42,178 nt of DNA, from contig NZ_NFIQ01000036.1 in the NCBI RefSeq assembly GCF_002159455.1, positions 1 through 42,178 of the forward strand. The letters run 5' to 3'. The notes under the pieces were generated by a model that saw only the letters and a list, made by a program, of their open reading frames with translations, had not been told where the DNA came from and ran no database searches. The position numbers and the translations under genes were made by a program. The stretch is from Flavonifractor sp. An306. Its GTDB lineage: Bacteria; Bacillota; Clostridia; Oscillospirales; Oscillospiraceae. Of this stretch, positions 8,024-16,893 are shown piece by piece (position 1 is the stretch's first letter; the number at the start of each line of letters is the position of its first letter).

Positions 8024-10099
8024 GTGCTGAACGCCCGCAATCTGGACGACCAGACCTATGAACAGATCGTGAGGACGGCGGAGGGCCGGCTTCCCTGGCT
8101 GTGTCCGGCCTGGACGGACCACAATGCCCACGATCCGGGCATTACCATCCTGGAGCTGATGGCGTGGTACAAGGAAATGCAGCAGTACCACATGAACCAG
8201 TTTACCGACGAGCTGCGGTGCAAGCTGCTCAAGCTGGTGGGGATCAGCCGCCGTCCGGCGGCCCCGGCCCGGTGCGCGCTGGAGCTGGGGGAGGACTGCC
8301 CCGCCCGTCTGGCGGGGAGTACCCTGAGTACCCGGGAGGGGATCCCCTTTGAGCTGGCCGAGGCTCTGCCGGAGCGTCGGCCGGTGATCGCCCGGGTACA
8401 GGTTGCCCAGGGGAACCGGCTGGTGGACGTGGGGGAGGTGCTGGGAGACCGGCACATTACCTTCCAGCCCTTTGCCGGGGAGGGAGAAACCCCGGCGACG
8501 CTGCGCATCGGCTTTTCCCAGATCGGGGAGGGGGCGCTGCGGCTGTGGTTTGATGTGGCCCCCCCGGCCGGTGTGCCCCGTAACCCCTTTGCTGACCCAG
8601 GGCAGACCCCTCGGGTTATCTCCTGGCAGTGTGAGGGGGCGGCGGGCACCAAACTGGTGGAGGATGAGACCCACGCCCTCAGCGTCAGCGGCTATGTGAC
8701 CCTTCAGGCGGAGGGCGTGTGGCCCGTGGGAGCGGAAGGCCTCCACTGGCTGGTCCTTACCCTGACCGATCCCGGATGTGAGGAGAGCGTGCGGCTGTCC
8801 GGCCTGTCGGCCCGGCGGTGGCCCGCCCTTCAGCAGGAGACCTGGGCCAAAAGCCACTGGTTCCGGGCGGAAGGTGAGGAAAATTGGTCGGTCTGCCTGC
8901 AGGATGCCCAGGCGATGGAGAGCGAGCTGGCGGTATTTATCCGCACGGCGGACTGCTGGACCCAGACCGGAAAATGGGTGGCGGCCGCCACCACGCAGGG
9001 ACGGCTGCTCCAGCTGGATACCACCGAGGCGGTGCAGGACGGCGCGGACAACGTGCTGGTGATCAGCCTGAACGCCGCCTACAGTGAGCAGCTGCTGTTT
9101 GACGCCAAGGGCCTGCCCGGCGAGACGATTTTCCTGAATCTGGAGGGGCGGACGGCTCTGACCCAGTCTTTTGCGCTGCTGTGCAACACCCTGGACCGGG
9201 ATGGACAGGTCCGGCCCACCATATGGCGGTGGGTGGAGGACTTTTACGCCTGCGGTCCCAGAGACCGGGTGTTTACGTATGATCCCCAGCGGGAGACCAT
9301 CACCTTCGGCGACGGCGAGCACGGTGCGCTGCTGTGCCGGGGGGAGGGGGCGGTGCTGGTGGCCGACCTGACGCTGAGCTACGGTGCGGGGGGCAACATC
9401 CCCGCCGGGCGGGACAATCTGGCCTTTTCCGACGGCGGACTGCGGGTGCCCAACCACGCCGCCGCCGGCGGCGCGGACCGGGAGACCCCAGCCCAGGCTC
9501 AGGCCAGGCTGCTCCAGATGCTCAATACCACCCGTAAGTGCGTGTCCGCCGCCGACTATGAGCGGCTGGCCAAGGAGACCCCGGGCCTGCGGGTGGCGGC
9601 GGCCAAAGCCCTGCCTGCCTATGATCCGGACGAGCCCGCCGGGGTGAGCCGGATGCCCACCGTGACGGTGGTGGTGGTGCCAGACGGCGGCGGGGAGCGG
9701 CCCCTGCCCGACCGGCGGTTCCTGGATGCGGTCCAGGGACAGCTGGACGGGGTGCGTCCCATCGGCACCCAGGTAAAGGTAGTGCCGCCGGTCTATGTGG
9801 ATCTTTCTGTGCGCCTCACCCTGCGGGGCGGCGAGGACAGCGTAGAGGATATTCTGACCCAGCGGGTGCGGGCCTATCTGGAGCAGGCGGGAATTGGCGG
9901 CGGACTCCGGGCGGCGGATGTGGCCGCCCTGGCGCAGAGCGCCCCCGGCGTGCTTCAGGTCCGGGAGGTGGACCTGCGCGCACCCAGTCCGGGCTGTTAT
10001 CAAAATTCTGACGGGGATATCCGGCTGCCCCGGCGGGCGATCCCCCGCCTGAAGGAACTGCGGGTGGAATGCCTGCCGGTGGAGCGGACGCTCCGCTGA
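8024..10099 (+). CDS. Second baseplate protein, baseplate J-like (Afp12-like)
   Basis: This 691-residue protein starts with GTG at 8024 after AAAAGGAGG. The N-terminus (LNARNLDDQTYEQIVRTAEG, then CPAWTDHNAHDPGITILELMAW) is the conserved opening of putative baseplate assembly proteins paired with the Afp11 homologue. A J-like core follows (DPQRETITFGDGEHGALL, TLSYGAGGNIPAG, then TTRKCVSAADYERLAKETPG and TVTVVVVPDGG). It probably forms the wedge heterodimer with the preceding gene product, as gp6/gp7 do in contractile tails. It is followed at 36 bp by the tail-I-like gene. Confidence 0.92.
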   Translation: MLNARNLDDQTYEQIVRTAEGRLPWLCPAWTDHNAHDPGITILELMAWYKEMQQYHMNQFTDELRCKLLKLVGISRRPAAPARCALELGEDCPARLAGSTLSTREGIPFELAEALPERRPVIARVQVAQGNRLVDVGEVLGDRHITFQPFAGEGETPATLRIGFSQIGEGALRLWFDVAPPAGVPRNPFADPGQTPRVISWQCEGAAGTKLVEDETHALSVSGYVTLQAEGVWPVGAEGLHWLVLTLTDPGCEESVRLSGLSARRWPALQQETWAKSHWFRAEGEENWSVCLQDAQAMESELAVFIRTADCWTQTGKWVAAATTQGRLLQLDTTEAVQDGADNVLVISLNAAYSEQLLFDAKGLPGETIFLNLEGRTALTQSFALLCNTLDRDGQVRPTIWRWVEDFYACGPRDRVFTYDPQRETITFGDGEHGALLCRGEGAVLVADLTLSYGAGGNIPAGRDNLAFSDGGLRVPNHAAAGGADRETPAQAQARLLQMLNTTRKCVSAADYERLAKETPGLRVAAAKALPAYDPDEPAGVSRMPTVTVVVVPDGGGERPLPDRRFLDAVQGQLDGVRPIGTQVKVVPPVYVDLSVRLTLRGGEDSVEDILTQRVRAYLEQAGIGGGLRAADVAALAQSAPGVLQVREVDLRAPSPGCYQNSDGDIRLPRRAIPRLKELRVECLPVERTLR

Positions 10100-10135
10100 G
10101 ATTAAACCCTGTCAAAGAAGGAGTGTGGAGGCAAC

Positions 10136-11242
10136 ATGGAGCCGATCCAGGCGCAGATGGTTTTTTGCTGTGCGGAACAGTGGCTGGGCGGGCGATTCCA
10201 CCAGATAGAGCTCTGGGGAGACGGCCTGCGGCTGGACGCGGCACGCTTCTCTGCCGGTCTTTACTGCACGGCGGCAGTGGACAGCGGGGAGAACGGCTTC
10301 TCCTGGGAGCGGGTGGTGGTGGAGGCTGACCTTCCGCCGGACACCGCCCTGCGGGTGTATGCCTACGCCTCCGATACCAGACAATGGGGGGACTGGGCTG
10401 ATCTGGACCAGGGGCTCCGGTCTCTGGAGGGGGACCCCGCTTTGGCGCTGCGGGCCGTCTTTGGCCCGCCGGTGGCCCAGCAGGGGGACTGCCTGCTCCA
10501 TAAGACGGGGCGGTACCTGTGGCTGATGCTGGAGCTGGCGGCCACGGGGACCCAGTCTCCGGTGATCCGCACCCTCCGGCTGCAGATGCGGGGGGATCAT
10601 ATGGTGGACTACCTGCCCGCCATATATCAGGGGGAGGACTTCACCCGGCGGTTCCTCTCCGTGTTCAACAGCATGTATGCCGATATGGAGCGGGCCATCG
10701 ACGCCCTGCCCGGGCAGATGGACTATGAGCACGCCGGGGGAGATATGCTGCGTACCCTGGCCTCCTGGGTGTGTGTGAACCAGGGGGGCAGCGACGAGCG
10801 GCTGCGGGAGCGTATCCGCACCGCCCTGTCCGACTATGAGGACCGGTATACGGTAGAGGGGGTGCGGCGAAGCGTCCGCAGGCTCACCGGCCGGGATCCC
10901 ATCCTTATCGAGCATTTTCAGGTGTCCCCCAACCGGCCGGACTGCCGGAACCCGGAGCTCTACCGGCGGCTGTACGGGGAGGACCCCTACCGCTTTTTCG
11001 TGCTGCTGCCCGAGGACACCTTCTCCAGCCAGCGGGAGCGGGAGCAGTTCCAGCAGGACATGGAGGAGGTCATCCCGGCGGGGATGAGCATGCAGATGAT
11101 CCAGATCAAGCCCTGCGTCCAGCTGGATTGGCATACCTATCTGGGGATCAACTCCCGGGTGGGCGGCTATATACCTGCGGCCATTGACGAGCAGGTGACC
11201 ATTCATTACGATACCACGATCGGAGGAGCCAACCATGAATAA
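10136..11242 (+). CDS. Phage tail protein I-like baseplate component
   Basis: A 368-residue protein. Its second half carries the signature of P2 gpI-like tail proteins: MVDYLPAIYQGEDFTRRFLSVF, LRTLASWV, RERIRTALSDYEDRYTVEGV and RRLTGRDPILIEHF. The first ~150 residues are a beta-rich domain unlike classical gpI, so this is a CIS-specific longer form. In contractile tails such proteins sit on the outer baseplate and connect to fibres. The 3' end overlaps the next ATG by 8 bp, tying it to the Ig-domain protein, which suggests the two products are partners. Confidence 0.82.
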   Translation: MEPIQAQMVFCCAEQWLGGRFHQIELWGDGLRLDAARFSAGLYCTAAVDSGENGFSWERVVVEADLPPDTALRVYAYASDTRQWGDWADLDQGLRSLEGDPALALRAVFGPPVAQQGDCLLHKTGRYLWLMLELAATGTQSPVIRTLRLQMRGDHMVDYLPAIYQGEDFTRRFLSVFNSMYADMERAIDALPGQMDYEHAGGDMLRTLASWVCVNQGGSDERLRERIRTALSDYEDRYTVEGVRRSVRRLTGRDPILIEHFQVSPNRPDCRNPELYRRLYGEDPYRFFVLLPEDTFSSQREREQFQQDMEEVIPAGMSMQMIQIKPCVQLDWHTYLGINSRVGGYIPAAIDEQVTIHYDTTIGGANHE

Positions 11243-13013
11243 CGCCAATTATTTCCCCTTTGAGCGCAACCGGTACTTTTACGGCAAGCTGCTCACCGTC
11301 CGGGACTTTGAGGTGGAACAGCGGTACCACTGCACCAAGCGGGCGCTGCTCAACCGGCTGGTCCATGGCGCCGGCGTGGTATGCGGCCTGGGGGTAACCG
11401 CCAGCGACGAATCCACCCTGATGATCGAGAGCGGCATGGCCCTGGATTACCAGGGCCGGGAGATCGTGGTGCCTGAGACCCTGTTCCGCAAGCTGCAGAT
11501 GCTGGAGGGACAGGAGACTCTGACGGGCAGCAAGGACGCCTATCTCTGCCTCACCTATGCCGAAGAGGACGTGGAGCCGGTGAACGCCACCGGAGCTGAG
11601 GTGGGCGCCCAGCGGCAATTTGACCTGACCCGGGAGGGCTACCGCCTGTTCCTGACCCCGGAGCCCCCCGCCTACCAGAGTCTGCTGGAGGCCGCCGGAC
11701 GGGAAAACGTATCGGTGCTCTACCAGAGCGAGGACCTGATCCTGGTGCTCTCTCTGCCCTCCGTACTGTGTGCCGGGGAGGAATTCCAGGCCCAGATGCT
11801 GGTGGTGAAGCATGAAAAGACGCCGCCGGTGCAGTTTTCTCTGGAGGGCGAAAACAGCTTTGTGGAGAGCGAAAACGGCCGGGTCCGTCTGGAGTACCGG
11901 GAGAGCCGGGAGGAGCAGCGGTGCGTGTACACCGTGGAATTCCCCATGCGTGCCAAGGCCCTCAGCGATGTGGACAGCCAGCTGTTTCCCAACGGCTGCG
12001 AGCTCAACGTGGAGCTGGGCAGCCACCACTATAAGAACTATCTGACGGTGGAAACCGCCGTCCGGTTGTGCCGGGACGGGGAGTCCGCCCGGCTCCGCCG
12101 CCGCCAGATGGACGATCTCTCCCGCCACCTGCGGGGCCGGGATGTACCGCTGTATCTGGCCAAGCTGGAGCTGATCCACTCCGCCGGCGGGGTATTTGTG
12201 GGCACGGTGACCAATCTGCCCTTCCAGCAGCAGGTGGCCGGCGAGGGTGAGAGCAAGGGCGGCGGCGCTGGAGAGCTGACCGTGACCACCTCGGTGCGCA
12301 GTCTGGAGTATTGGCAGAAGCCGGACGTGAAGGCGGTGTACCAGCCCTCCACCGGCGGGCTGCACCTGAATTTCGGCATTCCCTCCCCGGAGCAGTACGA
12401 TTACGCGGTGGCCCACGGTACGGTGGAGCTGACCCTGCCCGGCGGTATCCGGGTGAACAGCCGGGTATTCTCCGAGGAGATTGCCCACGGCCTGGGAAGC
12501 GGTGCGGTGGATGTGCGCCTGAGCCTAGAGTTTGCCGACGGGACCACCGGCGAGACTGCCCTGCTGTGCGGCAACAGCGAGGTGTTCAAATCCAAGACCC
12601 TGAAGATCGCGCCCCCCTGGGCGGAGGCGGCGGCAGTGGTGTATCCGGAGCGGGGCACCATGCGCATCGGCCTGTGGATCCACGACACGATTGACGGCAA
12701 TCTGGTGCGGGTCCACTACTTTGCCCAGAAGCCGGAGCGGGACACCAGCCGCATCCTGTCCCAGCGGCGGGTGAGCCTGACGGTGACACCGGAGTTCTCC
12801 CGGCTGAGCCGCCGGGGCAAGCTGCAGTTCCAGGCGGACGTGGTGGGCTCCGAGGACAAGAGCGTGGTCTGGAGCGTACGGGAGGAGAACGGCGGGGCCA
12901 TCGACCGCAACGGGCTCTATCAGGCCCCCGAGCTGCCCGGCACCTACGAAATTGTGGCTGTGGCCGGAGCGGACGAGACGGTGAGCGCCAGCGCCTTTGT
13001 CATTGTGGAATAA
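11235..13013 (+). CDS. CIS-associated protein with C-terminal Ig-like domain, candidate adhesin or baseplate periphery
   Basis: A 592-residue protein whose N-terminus (FERNRYFYGKLLTVRDFEVEQ then LLNRLVHGAGVVCGLGV) matches a conserved but unnamed family that I associate with phage-like and CIS baseplate loci. A beta-rich middle follows. Residues about 515-592 look like a bacterial Ig-like domain (VSLTVTPEFSRLSRRGKLQF, VVWSVREENGGAIDRNGLYQA, GTYEIVAVAG). Bacterial Ig domains often mediate surface binding, and no obvious trimeric fibre gene is present here, so this may be the target-recognition or peripheral baseplate part. The function is inferred; the domain layout is read from the sequence. 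It overlaps the tail-I gene by 8 bp. Confidence 0.7.
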   Translation: MNNANYFPFERNRYFYGKLLTVRDFEVEQRYHCTKRALLNRLVHGAGVVCGLGVTASDESTLMIESGMALDYQGREIVVPETLFRKLQMLEGQETLTGSKDAYLCLTYAEEDVEPVNATGAEVGAQRQFDLTREGYRLFLTPEPPAYQSLLEAAGRENVSVLYQSEDLILVLSLPSVLCAGEEFQAQMLVVKHEKTPPVQFSLEGENSFVESENGRVRLEYRESREEQRCVYTVEFPMRAKALSDVDSQLFPNGCELNVELGSHHYKNYLTVETAVRLCRDGESARLRRRQMDDLSRHLRGRDVPLYLAKLELIHSAGGVFVGTVTNLPFQQQVAGEGESKGGGAGELTVTTSVRSLEYWQKPDVKAVYQPSTGGLHLNFGIPSPEQYDYAVAHGTVELTLPGGIRVNSRVFSEEIAHGLGSGAVDVRLSLEFADGTTGETALLCGNSEVFKSKTLKIAPPWAEAAAVVYPERGTMRIGLWIHDTIDGNLVRVHYFAQKPERDTSRILSQRRVSLTVTPEFSRLSRRGKLQFQADVVGSEDKSVVWSVREENGGAIDRNGLYQAPELPGTYEIVAVAGADETVSASAFVIVE

Positions 13014-13050
13014 GGCGTGAGGCTGAATTTAAGGGAGAGGAGGGGACTTT

Positions 13051-13782
13051 GTGGAGGCCATGCTGGTGCGGGAGCGCTATAAAATAGTTCGGGTGTCGGA
13101 TGTACGGGAAAATTACGCCTTTGCCGAGGCGGTGGACATTCTGGACCGGGAAAAGAGCGGCTGCCTGCTGAATCTGTATGAAGGACCTCTCCTGCGGGCG
13201 TATCTGCACTGCTTTGATCAGATGGCCGCCTGTCCCGCCTTTCTGGGGATCTTTCTGGAGGGGGAGAGTTTGGTAACGGTGTTTCAGGACTGCACTGGGA
13301 CACCCATTGACCAGGTGTTTTACCGGGGTGACAAACACGACTGGCAGACCAGGCTGGAGTACGCCGAGAAGCTGTTTCACCAGGCCCTGAATATGGCGGA
13401 TCTGCCCCCGGAGGTGAGCTGCGCGGTCTTTTTGTCGGAAAATCTGTTGGTAGACGAGAAAAACCGGGAGCTGCGCCTGCGGTACCATGTGCTCCCCCTG
13501 GAGGGCATGAATCCCAGGGAGTTGGTCTACCTGACCTGCGACCAGGTGAAGAAGATCCTGCTGTCCCGCTTCTCATCCCCCCGGGCGGAGCTGGAATTTC
13601 TGGATGAACTGGATCGGGGGACCTGTCTCAATGTGGTGCAGCTTTACGCCCTGTGGCGGGAGCGGAGCCAGGAAATACAGACAGCCTATGAGAAGCTGTA
13701 TCGTAAGAATTTCTTCTGGCGCTGGTGTACCTTGGTGTGGGGGCGCATCAGGTGGTATGCCGCCCGCCGGAAGCGGAGGTAA
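13051..13782 (+). CDS. Pseudokinase-like CIS-associated protein
   Basis: A 243-residue protein with a GTG start at 13051 after GAGAGGAGGGG. The opening RERYKIVRVSD resembles a protein-kinase N-lobe. Residues 129-136 (SENLLVDE) resemble the PEN-I/LL-DE strand after a kinase catalytic loop, but the HRD motif is absent (CAVFLSEN instead) and no DFG follows (RLRYHV instead). The C-terminus is strongly basic and aromatic (FFWRWCTLVWGRIRWYAARRKRR region), suited to peripheral membrane contact. It lies six bases before the membrane pseudo-cyclase gene. I infer an inactive kinase-fold scaffold. The kinase resemblance is by eye only and could be wrong. Confidence 0.5.
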   Translation: MEAMLVRERYKIVRVSDVRENYAFAEAVDILDREKSGCLLNLYEGPLLRAYLHCFDQMAACPAFLGIFLEGESLVTVFQDCTGTPIDQVFYRGDKHDWQTRLEYAEKLFHQALNMADLPPEVSCAVFLSENLLVDEKNRELRLRYHVLPLEGMNPRELVYLTCDQVKKILLSRFSSPRAELEFLDELDRGTCLNVVQLYALWRERSQEIQTAYEKLYRKNFFWRWCTLVWGRIRWYAARRKRR

Positions 13783-13788
13783 GGAAAC

Positions 13789-16416
13789 ATGATAGGACTG
13801 AAAAAACTGGGCGTCTTTGTGGTGCTTCTGGTCCTGCTGGGAGGCGGGGCCGCCCTGCTGTTCTGGGACGTGGGCGGGGAGTGCCTGTCCACGCTCCGAA
13901 CGGGGAAGGCCCAGGTGGACTATTTGATGACTGCCTCCGACGCGGAGGGGGGCATTTACGCCCTTTGCCGTACTGAGGAAGGATATGCGCTGGTGCTTGG
14001 TGATCAGAACGGCCGGCGGACGGCTCGGTGGGAGCTGACCGCCGAGGGGCTGCCTGCCCAGAGCACGCCCTCCGTGCTCTATCCGGCTGCCGGCGGCGCG
14101 GTCTATCTGGGTCTGTACAACACGGAGGAGGAGACCGCCCACCTCCAGCTCTACCGCCTCACAGAGCGGGGACGGTCGGCGGAGCTGCTGCTGGACCGGG
14201 CCTGTACTGGAACAAGTCTGCAGGAGCAGATGGCCAGCGTGCGTCTGTCCGCCTTTTCCCAGGTGGACAATGTGGTGACCTTCGCCGTACTGGAGGGTAA
14301 TACCGCATCCTTCTATCAGCGGACCAGCGCTGACAGCGGGCTGGAGCAGCTGCAGCAGGTGACTCAGCCAGGGCTTCAGGCTGCCACCGCCCTCTCGGAC
14401 GGCTCCCTGGTGCTGGCTACCAGGGACAGCCTGCTGCGCACGGATCGGGAGGCCGTTTCCCTGACCAATGGGGAAAATATCATACAGATTACCCAGGCTG
14501 GCACAGGCGTTTATTACGTGGATGGTGCCAGTCTTAAGGTGTTTTATGCGGATTTTGCCGATTGGAAGCCCTATAACTTCCTGGACCTGGAAAAAGAGGA
14601 CTATGACCTGGATGACTGCACCGATCTGTGGGTGACCCGGGACGGGGACGTACTTTTGCTGATGGAGGGGAACACCCTGCTGCTGGACCGGGGGAGCACG
14701 GTATCCGACCTGAGCGGGATGCTGTGTCGCCCGGCGGCCCAGTGTGTGCTGATTCTGGGCGGCATAGCCCTGGGTGTGCTGGCGCTGACCATGCTGCTGT
14801 GGTTTGTGGTGTGTGAGCAGCGTCAGTTCCGGCTGCCCCTGCTGGTGCGGTGGGGCGTGCTGTTCGGGGCGGTGGCTCTGCTGGGTACCGCCATTCTGGT
14901 GCGGGGAGTGATCCGCCCTGCCAGCCAGCAGATGGCGCAGCGGGAGGCTGCCGCTTTGCTGGGCACGGCGGCAGTGCAGGCCAGCCAGAGCCACGATGGG
15001 CAGGAGGCAGGCGACCTGCCCCAGCTGTTGGGCGACAGCCTGGCGGCGGTCCAGGGCGGGCTCTACCGGGATGCCGCAGCGGCGTTGTATGAGCGGGATG
15101 AAGCCGGTGTTTGGACACTGGTGGCAGATAACGCCGGCGGCATGGCGGGTAGCCGGGCGGAACTGTGGGCCGGGTTTGATTGGGCTCTGGCGGAACAGGC
15201 CCGGACAGCGGGTTCCGCCTTCTGGAGCTGTACCCAGGGGGGTGAGACCCATTACATCCTCTATCAGATGGTGGGTGACCAGCTGTTGGCGGTGGATGTA
15301 AACGGTACCGGGCTGCTGGCTGCCAGCTGGACCGGCTGTCAGTGGATGGTGCGGGGCCTGGCGGCCCTGGCCGTATTGCTCACTGCCCTGGCCCTGGCGA
15401 TTTTGTGCTGGATCACCATCGGCTTGCGCCGCTCCCTCCACGGGATGGAGCGGCTGGCGGCGGGAGAGCGGGACATCTGTGTTGTCCAGGGCGGCGGTGA
15501 CGAGCTGACCAGTCTGACGGAGGATGTGAACGCCCTGTCCGGCGCGCTGCAGGCGGTGGACCGGCAGCAAAATGAGCTGGCCCAGTCCTACCGGAGGTTT
15601 GTCCCGGAGCGGGTGCTCTCTCTGCTTGGCAAGACCAGCATCCTGGAGGTGGATAAGCAGACCTTTGTGGCCCGGGATCTGGCCACCATGATGCTTACCT
15701 TTCAGTTCCCGCCCCAGGTATATGAAAAGAGCGGCCGGGAGCTCTTTGACAATCTGAACGAGATCATTGAGCGCACCGCCTCCATCGTCACCCAAAAGGG
15801 AGGCGCGGTGTTCAACTTCGCCTACAACGGCTACGACTCTGTTTTCGAGGAGGGCAGTGCCGCGGCGGTAAGCACGGCCGTGGCCATCCAGCAGGAGGTA
15901 CTGGACATCAACCGGGAGCGGGAGCTCTCCGGCCGCCCCCCTGTGGTGGTGCGCATTGCCCTGGATGAGGGCAGCGTGATGATGGGCGTGGTGGGAGACG
16001 AGAATCAGATTGAGCCCACCTCCATCTCCTCCAGTTTCTCCGTGGTCAAGCATCTGGTGGAGCTGTGCGGCCGGCTGGAGGCCAACATCCTGTGTACCGA
16101 GTCGGTGATCGACGGCGTGAAAGGTTACGGCAGCCGCTATATAGGCAAATGTATGGAGAGCGGCCAGGCCATCCGCACCTATGAGATTTTTGACGGAGAC
16201 GCCTATGAAATCCGCAAGGTGAAGGAGACCACCGGCGGTCAGTTCTCCCAGGGTGTGTACGCCCTGTACAGCCGGGACTTTGCCCAGGCCAAACGTATTT
16301 TCCTCAGCCTGGTCCATCACAACACCGGCGACGGGGGAGCCCGCTACTATCTGTATCTGGCGGACCGGCTGGAAAAACGGCCGGAGGAGGAGATCAGTCT
16401 GGATTCCGGCCTGTGA
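13789..16416 (+). CDS. Four-pass membrane sensor with HAMP-like linker and degenerate class III cyclase domain
   Basis: An 875-residue protein. Predicted membrane helices lie at about 8-26, 316-341, 351-371 and 520-543. This places residues 27-315 (beta-rich, propeller-like) and 372-519 outside, and the rest in the cytosol. A HAMP-like linker and coil (543-600) lead to a class III nucleotidyl cyclase-like domain (602-805) that begins YRRFVPERVLSLL. The two metal-binding aspartates appear lost: the FxDIxGFT strand reads MMLTFQFPPQ (Phe638 at the Asp position) and the usual IGD reads AYN (Asn680). The VN..AARL substrate motif is also absent. Residues 806-875 look like a TPR-type helical hairpin. 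I infer a signal-transducing scaffold rather than an active cyclase, in the middle of the CIS operon. Confidence 0.75.
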   Translation: MIGLKKLGVFVVLLVLLGGGAALLFWDVGGECLSTLRTGKAQVDYLMTASDAEGGIYALCRTEEGYALVLGDQNGRRTARWELTAEGLPAQSTPSVLYPAAGGAVYLGLYNTEEETAHLQLYRLTERGRSAELLLDRACTGTSLQEQMASVRLSAFSQVDNVVTFAVLEGNTASFYQRTSADSGLEQLQQVTQPGLQAATALSDGSLVLATRDSLLRTDREAVSLTNGENIIQITQAGTGVYYVDGASLKVFYADFADWKPYNFLDLEKEDYDLDDCTDLWVTRDGDVLLLMEGNTLLLDRGSTVSDLSGMLCRPAAQCVLILGGIALGVLALTMLLWFVVCEQRQFRLPLLVRWGVLFGAVALLGTAILVRGVIRPASQQMAQREAAALLGTAAVQASQSHDGQEAGDLPQLLGDSLAAVQGGLYRDAAAALYERDEAGVWTLVADNAGGMAGSRAELWAGFDWALAEQARTAGSAFWSCTQGGETHYILYQMVGDQLLAVDVNGTGLLAASWTGCQWMVRGLAALAVLLTALALAILCWITIGLRRSLHGMERLAAGERDICVVQGGGDELTSLTEDVNALSGALQAVDRQQNELAQSYRRFVPERVLSLLGKTSILEVDKQTFVARDLATMMLTFQFPPQVYEKSGRELFDNLNEIIERTASIVTQKGGAVFNFAYNGYDSVFEEGSAAAVSTAVAIQQEVLDINRERELSGRPPVVVRIALDEGSVMMGVVGDENQIEPTSISSSFSVVKHLVELCGRLEANILCTESVIDGVKGYGSRYIGKCMESGQAIRTYEIFDGDAYEIRKVKETTGGQFSQGVYALYSRDFAQAKRIFLSLVHHNTGDGGARYYLYLADRLEKRPEEEISLDSGL

Positions 16417-16460
16417 CCGGCGGCAGGAACGCCGGCGGGCCAACCTAGGAGGAGCGCGCT

Positions 16461-16862
16461 ATGGGCACGACACAATTTGACATCATAACCGATCAGGTGC
16501 AGGCGGCCGCCCACAATGCGGCGGCAGGCGCCGCCAGCCGCCTGCGGCGGGATACCAGCCTGGTCAACCAGGCCCATCGGTTTACCGGGCGGGCTTTTCA
16601 GGCCGGAGAGGAGGCTCTGCGGCGCGGAGTCCGCTGGGCCGGCGGGCAGGGCGCCCCTAACGACGGTTTTGTGGAGACACCCTCCCAGCCCCAGCAGCCG
16701 GCGGCAGATGGCTATGTGCGCCGTTCCCCGGTGCAGCCGGTCTATCGGGCAAAGAATTATTACCGCCGGCTGCTGCTGCGGGCTGCCGGGCTTGTGGCAC
16801 TGGCGGCGGTAGCCTGTGTGGCCGTCTATCTGCTTCTTCAGCTGGGTATATTTGGACGCTGA
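16461..16862 (+). CDS. Small C-terminal single-pass membrane protein
   Basis: A 133-residue protein of no family known to me. Residues 1-65 are Ala/Arg-rich and amphipathic, residues 66-95 are a Pro/Gln-rich linker, and about 107-127 form one membrane helix (AGLVALAAVACVAVYLLLQLG) ending in FGR, so it looks tail-anchored with the N-terminus in the cytosol. A clear AGGAGG site precedes ATG 16461. It lies between the pseudo-cyclase and the MORN protein, and probably belongs to the same membrane assembly. The function is unknown. Confidence 0.7.
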   Translation: MGTTQFDIITDQVQAAAHNAAAGAASRLRRDTSLVNQAHRFTGRAFQAGEEALRRGVRWAGGQGAPNDGFVETPSQPQQPAADGYVRRSPVQPVYRAKNYYRRLLLRAAGLVALAAVACVAVYLLLQLGIFGR

Positions 16863-16893
16863 GTCCGTGAGATAAGACATAGGGGGACTTCCT

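Noticed and set aside
7964-10003. A 679-codon open frame on the minus strand
   Set aside because: Shadow of the second baseplate gene, with the same composition bias and no motif.
13789-16416. A functional adenylate cyclase
   Set aside because: Both metal-binding Asp positions and the substrate motif appear lost.
13573-16443. A 956-codon open frame on the minus strand
   Set aside because: Antisense to the pseudo-cyclase gene, which has clear domains and membrane helices; the minus frame has none and low-complexity composition.
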